The notes below the pieces were generated by a model that saw only the letters and a program-made list of their open reading frames with translations, made no database searches and was not told where the DNA came from. This document shows, piece after piece, positions 1 through 5,162 of a DNA stretch of 10,975 nt. The DNA comes from Betaproteobacteria bacterium UBA2293. GTDB taxonomy: Bacteria; Pseudomonadota; Gammaproteobacteria; Burkholderiales; Rhodocyclaceae. The stretch is taken from assembly GCA_002345845.1 (NCBI GenBank), contig DDWF01000022.1, forward strand, positions 4,080-15,054. The letters are read 5' to 3'. Numbering within the stretch: position 1 is the stretch's first letter; each line of letters opens with the position of its first letter. The position numbers and the translations under genes are program-made.

Positions 1-496
1 CTGTTGTCAGGCTAGAACCGAGGACGTCATTCCACCCCCCCCCTTCTTGCCTTAACAGAATTTCTGCAGGTTCTCTACCTAGGACCAGAATTAACCGCGG
101 CTTGATAAGATCAATCTGATGCCATAGGAATGGGGCGCACCGTCTCCAAAGTCGTTTTCGATTTGCTTGTGAATCGGGATCAGCCGCGCATTTGTTCAGA
201 GATGTCAAATACACGCGGTCCCTAAATTGTTCCTCTGTTAGGGGATAGCCAGCATTATCGAACCAACCGAGGAGCCGCGAGAGGCTATTCCCAGCAAAAG
301 CCTTCTTCGCATTGATAGCTGATTGACCCGGTGCAATACCAACCGCCATGACAGTTGAAGTTGCCGCGCCTCGATTCATTGCTTCCGGCTTTATGATTCT
401 GAGGTGATCGGCTTCGCATCTGCGACAACGCCCAATTTCTGAGTGAACAGACTCGATATCTTCAGAGTATTCAGCAAAATTGTTTGGTTGAAGCAT
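1..496 (-). CDS. uracil-DNA glycosylase superfamily protein (3' end beyond window)
   Basis: Reading the minus strand from the ATG at 496 gives an open frame of 165 residues that runs off the window edge. It matches the layout of Fe-S uracil-DNA glycosylases (families 4/5), which excise uracil from DNA. Two cysteines lie near the N-terminus (CRRC, C24 and C27). A VGIAPGQS loop follows at 52-59, then VYLTSLNKC ending at C103, C120 in RRCAPFLWHQ, and KPRLILVLGREPAE at 132-145. C24, C27, C103 and C120 have the spacing of the four cluster ligands. The catalytic loop is unusual: canonical family 4 enzymes have an acidic residue (GEAPG), whereas here it is GIAPG. The C-terminal HP motif would lie outside the window. 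The frame passes through a run of nine G's at about 32-40, and either a gain or a loss of one G brings an early stop. No clear ribosome binding site precedes the ATG; an in-frame ATG at 556 is an alternative start. The superfamily is well supported; activity is not. Confidence 0.8.
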   Translation of the reverse strand, partial: MLQPNNFAEYSEDIESVHSEIGRCRRCEADHLRIIKPEAMNRGAATSTVMAVGIAPGQSAINAKKAFAGNSLSRLLGWFDNAGYPLTEEQFRDRVYLTSLNKCAADPDSQANRKRLWRRCAPFLWHQIDLIKPRLILVLGREPAEILLRQEGGGWNDVLGSSLTT

Positions 497-873
497 GAAG
501 GGCCCAGTTTTGAGTCTTATGTGCTGCCGATTAGCTTTACCGGTGTGCGTTCGCATGGCCAATTCTGAGCGCGAACCACTTCTTTGGCATACTTTACCAC
601 CTCAACATAGATTTCATGAGTTCTACAACGTCAGGCAACGACCAACGGTGATGGAAGAGTTCCTCTTAGCGAATCGTCAATCTAGAGGTGATAGCCCCCG
701 CTTATCTAAGCCCTGTAGGCAGCAACGGGAACGACTCATACGTGGCTAGGCGATAAAAGCTGTCGTTCAGTCCCGCAGGTTGCTAATGGCCGGTCTGAAA
801 TCAGAACCGGCCATTTTTCTTGATGAAACCGCCGACAGCATTGGCCGATTAGCCGCATAACGTGCGATTCGGC
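497..873. other. gene-poor stretch with possible gene remnant and one hairpin
   Basis: No intact gene is convincing here. On the minus strand, positions 630-517 carry a short open stretch reading HEIYVEVVKYAKEVVRAQNW and ending in TAA 20 bases before the glycosylase ATG. Its composition looks protein-like but it has no start codon. A second frame over about 657-589 reads EELFHHRWSLPDVVELMKS before a stop. These may be frameshifted pieces of a decayed gene, but no family is recognised. The plus-strand open frame at 495-749 is arginine- and cysteine-rich and resembles no known protein. The only clear structure is the hairpin at 785-818. Confidence 0.4.
785..818 (+). terminator. rho-independent terminator-like hairpin
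   Basis: The arms AATGGCCGGT (785-794) and ACCGGCCATT (806-815) pair perfectly. A further three pairs (CTG/CAG) form past a one-base bulge, closing an AAAT loop. The plus strand continues with T's through 818, so the orientation is that of a plus-strand terminator. No convincing plus-strand gene ends just before it. Transcription of fic comes from the other side, where the hairpin is not followed by T's. Confidence 0.6.
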
Positions 874-1944
874 TCATCGATCTCCCAGCAAAATCCGGTT
901 CAGCGCCAGATTGACGTAGTAGTTGCTCCGCCCGATTTTCATTTTTCGGACGAAGCCCCCTGCATCCAGAGCATCGAGATATTTGCTGGCCGTCAGGCGC
1001 GATACGCCGAGGTCGCGTTCGATAAACTCGATCTTGGTATAGGGATGCATGAACAGGTTGTTGATCAGATCCTGGCTGTAGAACTTGAAGTTGCCGCGGA
1101 TGCGGTGCTTGTAGTCGAACAGCGATTCCTTGATCGCGTGGATCGTCCCGATCGCCTGATTAGCGGTCTGTTCGACGGCATGCAGTATGTACTCCACCCA
1201 TTCCTCCCAGGCATCGGCTTCGCGTACCGCTTGCAGCAGGCGGTAGTAATCCGCCTTGGTGCTGACGATATGGCGCGAGAGGTATAGCACCGGCGTATCC
1301 AGCAGCCCTTCCCTGACCAGATAGAGGACATTCAGGATGCGCCCGGTACGGCCATTGCCGTCGTAGAAAGGGTGAATGCTCTCGAACTGGTGATGGATCA
1401 GGGCCATCCGGATCAGCGGGTCGACCAGGAAACGCTCGCCGTCATTGATGAAACGTTCCAGATTGCTCATCAGGGCGATGATTTCTGCCGGGTCCTGCGG
1501 CGGGGTATAGACCGTCTCGCCCGTTCCGGTTTTCAACGTCGTACCGGGCAGCTTGCGAAAACCGGCATTGTTGCGCTCCAGTTCGCTCTGAACTTCGACG
1601 ATGTGATTGGCGGTAATCAGGCCGGTTTCACGGACCAGCCGGTAGCCGAGGTTCAGCGCCTGCCGATAGCGCAGCACTTCCTTGGCCGCTGGATTGGCGA
1701 AAGCATCCGGCCAGACGTCATCCTTGAACAACTCGTCGTGTGTGGTGACGATGTTCTCGATCTCCGAACTATCCTTCGCTTCCTGCAGGCCCAGTGTGTT
1801 GATCAGAATGCCCTGATTCGGGATCGAGGCCGCAACACCTTTCAGCTCCGCCAGCGCGCGGCTGGCGCTGGCGAGGCGCTTGAGAATCGGGACTGTTTCG
1901 AAGCGTTCAGGATTCAGTGATTCCAATGGGGCAAGCATGGGCAT
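874..1944 (-). CDS. fic: Fic-domain protein AMP-transferase with C-terminal winged helix
   Basis: This 356-residue protein belongs to the Fic family, which transfers AMP (sometimes other nucleotides) from ATP onto hydroxyl side chains of target proteins. The core motif HPFYDGNGRTGR at 191-202 is complete: catalytic H191, D195 for the metal, and the GNGR anion-binding loop. An N-terminal inhibitory-helix motif S-x3-E-N lies at 59-64 (SSEIEN). It marks a class II Fic whose inhibitory helix sits in the same chain before the Fic core, so no separate antitoxin is expected. The beta-hairpin flap (about 134-150, TTLKTGTGETVYTPP) is present. Residues about 290-345 form a winged-helix domain (IEFIERDLGVSRLTASKYLD), as in the SoFic-type family. 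Length is typical. Two in-frame ATGs (1944, 1938) are possible starts and neither has a good ribosome binding site. Paired palindromes lie 24 bases upstream, suggesting a dedicated regulator or autoregulation. The family is certain; the target protein is unknown. Confidence 0.93.
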   Translation of the reverse strand: MPMLAPLESLNPERFETVPILKRLASASRALAELKGVAASIPNQGILINTLGLQEAKDSSEIENIVTTHDELFKDDVWPDAFANPAAKEVLRYRQALNLGYRLVRETGLITANHIVEVQSELERNNAGFRKLPGTTLKTGTGETVYTPPQDPAEIIALMSNLERFINDGERFLVDPLIRMALIHHQFESIHPFYDGNGRTGRILNVLYLVREGLLDTPVLYLSRHIVSTKADYYRLLQAVREADAWEEWVEYILHAVEQTANQAIGTIHAIKESLFDYKHRIRGNFKFYSQDLINNLFMHPYTKIEFIERDLGVSRLTASKYLDALDAGGFVRKMKIGRSNYYVNLALNRILLGDR

Positions 1945-1967
1945 GGCGGCAGGTGGTCGGTGCCATT

Positions 1968-1996
1968 GTGTATAAAAAAACTAATTCTCTATACAC
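1968..1996. promoter_or_regulatory. operator-like palindrome 1 upstream of fic
   Basis: GTGTATA (1968-1974) and TATACAC (1990-1996) form a perfect inverted repeat separated by 15 bases. It lies 24 bases upstream of the first fic ATG, where the promoter should be. The same half-sites with the same 15-base spacing recur at 2050-2078. Function as a protein-binding site is inferred from symmetry, repetition and position. Confidence 0.5.
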
Positions 1997-2049
1997 GTCA
2001 GGCAAGACTTGATTAAGGAATCAACATTCTTATACAGACCAAAGAGCAC

Positions 2050-2078
2050 GTGTATAAATATTGTCATTTTTTATACGC
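2050..2078. promoter_or_regulatory. operator-like palindrome 2 upstream of fic
   Basis: GTGTATA (2050-2056) and TATACGC (2072-2078) are again separated by 15 bases, and 82 bases separate the starts of the two palindromes. A lone half-site TATACAG sits between them at 2031-2037. In addition, TATACACGT (1990-1998) and ACGTGTATA (2048-2056) are exact 9-base inverted copies. The sites lie in AT-rich DNA between the end of the Lrp gene and fic, both of which are on the minus strand. Confidence 0.45.
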
Positions 2079-2129
2079 TTAAAAAGTGAGCATCAAAGGT
2101 TTAAAAACCAATTTCCTTCTGATGCCCAA

Positions 2130-2157
2130 GGACCAATCATTCACCCGGGATTGGTCC
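2130..2157. repeat. inverted repeat spanning the end of the Lrp-type gene
   Basis: GGACCAAT (2130-2137) and ATTGGTCC (2150-2157) pair perfectly over 8 bases with a 12-base loop, and the stop codon of the regulator (2137-2139) falls inside. On the minus strand the hairpin is followed by TTGGG, a weak U-tract. On the plus strand it is followed by GTTTTCTTT. It may act as a weak terminator or mRNA 3'-end stabiliser, but the evidence is only the symmetry. Confidence 0.35.
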
Positions 2158-2637
2158 GTTTTCTTTGACCTCTTTCAAAGAGAACGATGACTCGATCGAC
2201 GTGACGCCGTGCATTGAGCGTATCCGCGTGCTGATGAACTCACCGTACTCGTGCAGGTTGCGAGCAACGGCACAGAGCAGGAAGTCAGTCGCGCCAGAAA
2301 TATTGTGGCACCAGAGGACCTGTGGAATCTCCTGCACTTCGTCCTCGAAAGCGCTCTGCAATTTTGGGTCGTGGCTGCTGAAACGAATATGCACGAAGGC
2401 CAGGACCTCGTAACCCAGCGCACGCGGATCAACAATCGCACGATATCCCTTGATTGCTCCGGACGCTTCGAGTTGGCGCACGCGCCGCCAGGTCGGAGCC
2501 TCTGCCATATGAACAGCCTGTGCGAGAGATGCGTTGGTGGCGCGGCCTTCGTCTTGCAGCAGCTTGAGCAACTGGCGATCGCGCGCATCAAGCATGAATG
2601 GCGTTTCGTTGGACAGCTTTGAAAGATTCTTTCTCAT
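2137..2637 (-). CDS. Lrp/AsnC-family regulator, MdeR-like
   Basis: The 166-residue protein has the two-domain Lrp layout. An N-terminal winged helix-turn-helix (about 16-63) starts LDARDRQLLKLLQDEGR and has the recognition region APTWRRVRQLEASGAI. A C-terminal RAM ligand-binding and oligomerisation domain (about 75-155) includes VHIRFS, CHNISGATDFLLCAVARN and the terminal IESSFSLKEVKE strand. These proteins bind DNA as dimers or octamers and respond to amino acids. It is divergent from the methionine gamma-lyase gene with a 91-base gap, the same pairing as mdeR/mdeA in Pseudomonas putida, so control of that gene by methionine or a related amino acid is a reasonable inference. Two starts are possible: the ATG at 2637, or the ATG at 2595, which gives 152 residues and begins directly at the usual Lrp N-terminus. 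Neither has a visible ribosome binding site. Confidence 0.9.
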   Translation of the reverse strand: MRKNLSKLSNETPFMLDARDRQLLKLLQDEGRATNASLAQAVHMAEAPTWRRVRQLEASGAIKGYRAIVDPRALGYEVLAFVHIRFSSHDPKLQSAFEDEVQEIPQVLWCHNISGATDFLLCAVARNLHEYGEFISTRIRSMHGVTSIESSFSLKEVKENGPIPGE

Positions 2638-2728
2638 TGAGCGAAATAACGATATGAAATAGGAAGCAGATTTCGACGGAAATCAAGCATTCTACCTTCA
2701 TCTCTTCGACACTCTTTCTGCTATCTCC
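2638..2728. promoter_or_regulatory. divergent promoter region with four GAAAT/ATTTC repeats
   Basis: This 91-base region must hold the promoters of both the Lrp-type gene and the lyase gene. It carries the pentamer GAAAT at 2643-2647, 2656-2660 and 2679-2683 and its complement ATTTC at 2670-2674. The last two form the palindrome GATTTC-GACG-GAAATC at 2669-2684. Arrays of short degenerate AT-rich boxes fit Lrp-family octamers, so these are candidate operators. No consensus -35/-10 pair is obvious in either direction. Confidence 0.45.
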
Positions 2729-3961
2729 ATGAAGCCAGCTGCAACAGAATTTGATTTTTCCACGCGGGCAATCCATTCAGCCTATGACCGTGAAGCGTAT
2801 CAGGGCGCCTTGAATCCCCCCGTGTTCTGGTCTTCGACCTTCGCCTTTGAATCCGCAGCGCAGGGTGCAGCCCGCTTTGCGGGCAGTGAGCCGGGAATGA
2901 TCTACAGCCGAGTTACCAATCCGACCGTGCAGATGCTGGAGGAACGTCTTGCTGAATTGGAAGGCGCCGAAGCTGGACTGGCCTTCGGCTCTGGCATGGG
3001 TGCCATCGCCTCAATGATCTGGACATTGCTTCGCCCTGGTGACGAACTTCTGGTCGATCTCACGCTTTATGGTTGCACGCACTCGTTGGTGAATCACCTT
3101 CTGCCGCAGTTCGGCATCATCACCCGCGCGGTCGACTTCACGCAATTGCAGGAACTGCAGAGCCAATTGAACGACAAGACTCGCCTTGTCTTGTTCGAAA
3201 CGCCGGCCAACCCGAACATGCGCCTGATTGACATTGAAGCCGTGGCAAACCTTGTGCACATGCACAGCAGTGCACTGGTGGCGGTTGATAGCACCTACTG
3301 CACGCCCTATCTGCAACGGCCACTTTCCCTGGGTGCGGATGTTGTCATTCACTCCCTGACCAAGTACATCAACGGTCACGGTGATGTACTTGCTGGGGCG
3401 CTGCTGGGCAAAGCTGAATTCATGCAGAAAATTCGCATGCAGGGATTGAAGGAGCTCACTGGCGCCTGCCTGTCGCCGATGGATGCCTACCTGGTTATGC
3501 GGGGTATCAAGACGCTACCGCTGCGCATGGAACGTCACTGCCAAAGTGCCCAGCTGATCGCCGAACGCCTCGCCAATCATCCCGCCGTCGCCCGCGTCTA
3601 CTACCCAGGGCTCCCATCGCATCGGCAGCATGCATTGTGTGCGCGGCAGATGAAACTGCCGGGAGCGATGATTGCATTCGAGCTGCAAGGCGGGATCGAT
3701 GAGGGCGTCAACTTCATAAATGCCCTGAAGCTCTTTACCTGTGCGGTCAGCCTTGGTGATGCCGAAAGTCTGGCTCAACACCCCGCAAGCATGACACATA
3801 GCACCTACTCACCGGAAGAACGAGAGCGGCATCTCATCACGGAGGGGCTGGTGCGTTTGTCAATCGGGCTGGAAAGCCCTGACGATCTGTGGCGCGACCT
3901 TCAGCAAGCTTTAATGGCAGCCACACAGAAAGCTCCCGACGGCTTCGCCTTCCTGTTTTGA
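2729..3961 (+). CDS. mdeA: methionine gamma-lyase (PLP-dependent)
   Basis: The 410-residue protein is a Cys/Met-metabolism PLP enzyme and best fits L-methionine gamma-lyase, which cleaves methionine to methanethiol, 2-oxobutanoate and ammonia in the cytoplasm. The diagnostic residues fall at nearly the same positions as in the Pseudomonas putida enzyme. Y59 and R61 (IYSRVTNPT) contact the PLP phosphate of the partner subunit. Y114 and C116 lie in the LYGCT motif, the Cys being typical of methionine gamma-lyases rather than cystathionine lyases or synthases. D187 binds the pyridine nitrogen. K212 in HSLTKYINGHGD forms the Schiff base, and R376 in VRLSIGLE binds the substrate carboxylate. The C-terminus is about 13 residues longer than the last family helix. 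The divergent Lrp-type gene is the probable regulator. No ribosome binding site precedes the ATG, and no other in-frame start exists before an upstream stop. A related O-acylhomoserine or cystathionine enzyme cannot be fully excluded. Confidence 0.85.
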   Translation: MKPAATEFDFSTRAIHSAYDREAYQGALNPPVFWSSTFAFESAAQGAARFAGSEPGMIYSRVTNPTVQMLEERLAELEGAEAGLAFGSGMGAIASMIWTLLRPGDELLVDLTLYGCTHSLVNHLLPQFGIITRAVDFTQLQELQSQLNDKTRLVLFETPANPNMRLIDIEAVANLVHMHSSALVAVDSTYCTPYLQRPLSLGADVVIHSLTKYINGHGDVLAGALLGKAEFMQKIRMQGLKELTGACLSPMDAYLVMRGIKTLPLRMERHCQSAQLIAERLANHPAVARVYYPGLPSHRQHALCARQMKLPGAMIAFELQGGIDEGVNFINALKLFTCAVSLGDAESLAQHPASMTHSTYSPEERERHLITEGLVRLSIGLESPDDLWRDLQQALMAATQKAPDGFAFLF

Positions 3962-4076
3962 GGCCAGAGCTGCTTGACTGCGGTCGATAAGCCGCATGGC
4001 GAGGCAATCCGCCCGTTGTCCCCCGTGAATTCCGGTTCCGCGATCAAAGAGTGCAAAGACAATTTCCTTCCGAACC

Positions 4077-4493
4077 TCACCCCGGCAATTTCGGATAGCG
4101 CGGCAGCCCATCCCGACATTCCCCCCAAGGCTGCGCGCTGTCGCAGTAGATGTGCATGGTCGGCTTGATTCTGGCCGGTTCGTCGAGGCTGGCGGCGCGG
4201 ATGAACAGGATGTCCGGCATCACCGTCACGTCGGTGAACAGCGGGGCACCGCAGGTCGGGCAGAAGTGGCGGGTCACGGGCTGGCCGCTGTCGCCGGTGT
4301 AGACGTAGGTTGCCGTCTTGCCCTGCAGCAGGGTGAAGGCGGGCTTGGGTACGGCGAATACCGTGGACATGGCGGCGCCGCTGGAGCGTTGGCAGTCGCG
4401 GCAGTGGCAATGGGCGGCCATTACCGGTTCGCCGTCGCAGCGGTAGCGCACGGCGCCGCAGGTGCAGCCGCCTTGCAGGGATTGGTCAGTCAT
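4077..4493 (-). CDS. GFA/CENP-V domain zinc protein
   Basis: This 138-residue protein is a compact single-domain member of the GFA family. All seven family cysteines are visible: C10 and C12 in GGCTCGAVRY, C29, C31 and C34 in HCHCRDCQRSSG, and C78 and C81 in FCPTCGAPLF. They bind two zinc ions. The founding member was described as glutathione-dependent formaldehyde-activating enzyme (Gfa), but most members of this size have no proven reaction, so the substrate should be left open. The start is well set: minus-strand AAGGAG lies 5 bases before the ATG at 4493. The gene begins 42 bases after the response regulator stops and on the same strand, so it is probably the last gene of that transcript. 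Its convergent neighbour is the lyase gene. Confidence 0.88.
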   Translation of the reverse strand: MTDQSLQGGCTCGAVRYRCDGEPVMAAHCHCRDCQRSSGAAMSTVFAVPKPAFTLLQGKTATYVYTGDSGQPVTRHFCPTCGAPLFTDVTVMPDILFIRAASLDEPARIKPTMHIYCDSAQPWGECRDGLPRYPKLPG

Positions 4494-4535
4494 GTCGTCT
4501 CCTTCTCGGTTGGTGGTCGAAGTACGGCCAGGGCT

Positions 4536-5162
4536 TCAGCCGCCCTCCTTCAGGCGCTGCATGGCCAAGGCCAGTTCGGGCAGCGAGCGGAAGCGCATCT
4601 TGTTCATGACGTTGTGCCGGTGCACCTTGATCGTGCTTTCCGAAATACCCAGCTCGCTGGCGATGATCTTGTTCGGCCGGCCCTGGATGACCATGGCCAG
4701 GACTTCCTTCTCGCGCGGCGTCAGCTGGTCGTGGCGGGCCTGCAGTTCGGCGGTTTCCAGCTTCTTGTGGAATTCGCTGCTGACGCGCGACAGGGCGGTG
4801 GTGATGGCCTTGAGCAGGGCGAAATCCTCGAAGGGTTTTTTCAGGAAGTCGATGGCCCCGGCCTTCATGGCGCGCACGGCATCGGGCACGTCGCCATGGC
4901 CGGTGATGAAGATGATCGGCGGCTGCCAGCCGCGCCGGTTCAGCTCGTCCTGCAGCGCGAGGCCGTCGAGGCCCGGCATGCGGACGTCGAGGACGACGCA
5001 GGAAAAGTCCTTGAGCCGTTCGAGCGCCAGGAAATCGAGCGGCGAGGCAAAGACCTCGACCTGCATGCCTTCGGCACGGATCAGGCTGCTCAGGGATTCG
5101 CGGATGGAAACGTCGTCGTCGACGATATAGACGGTCGGCGAGAGGGAAGCGGTTGCTTTCAT
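4536..5162 (-). CDS. todT: TodT-like response regulator (FixJ/NarL-type)
   Basis: The 208-residue protein has a receiver domain (about 10-122) with the acidic pocket D15-D17, phospho-acceptor D59 in VVLDVRMPG, T87 and K109 in FLKKPF. A LuxR-type helix-turn-helix follows (about 143-200, LTPREKEVLAMVIQG then SESTIKVHRHNVMNKM). This is the FixJ subfamily, to which TodT, TmoT, TutB and StyR belong. Such regulators activate promoters for aromatic degradation after phosphorylation by their kinase. The start is fixed by overlap: its ATG (5162-5160) shares bases with the TGA stop of the upstream kinase gene (ATGA), which implies translational coupling and a cognate pair. A longer open frame extends through the kinase gene in another reading frame but is not real coding. 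Its target sites, TodT boxes, would be expected upstream of the monooxygenase operon, outside the window. The symbol follows the closest known relatives; tmoT would be equally defensible. Confidence 0.88.
   Translation of the reverse strand: MKATASLSPTVYIVDDDVSIRESLSSLIRAEGMQVEVFASPLDFLALERLKDFSCVVLDVRMPGLDGLALQDELNRRGWQPPIIFITGHGDVPDAVRAMKAGAIDFLKKPFEDFALLKAITTALSRVSSEFHKKLETAELQARHDQLTPREKEVLAMVIQGRPNKIIASELGISESTIKVHRHNVMNKMRFRSLPELALAMQRLKEGG

Noticed and set aside
574..591. Very short minus-strand ORF with a GAGGTGG site ahead of its ATG (MPKKWFALRIGHANAHR)
   Set aside because: Only 17 residues, overlapping other partial frames; a chance ribosome-site match cannot be excluded and nothing else supports it.
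3901..4410. Minus-strand open frames at 3901-4410 and 3911-4111 between lyase and GFA genes
   Set aside because: They overlap the ends of both real genes out of frame and show no family features. The 115-base gap 3962-4076 holds no clear gene or terminator; the only small stem, TGCGG/CCGCA, lacks a T-run.
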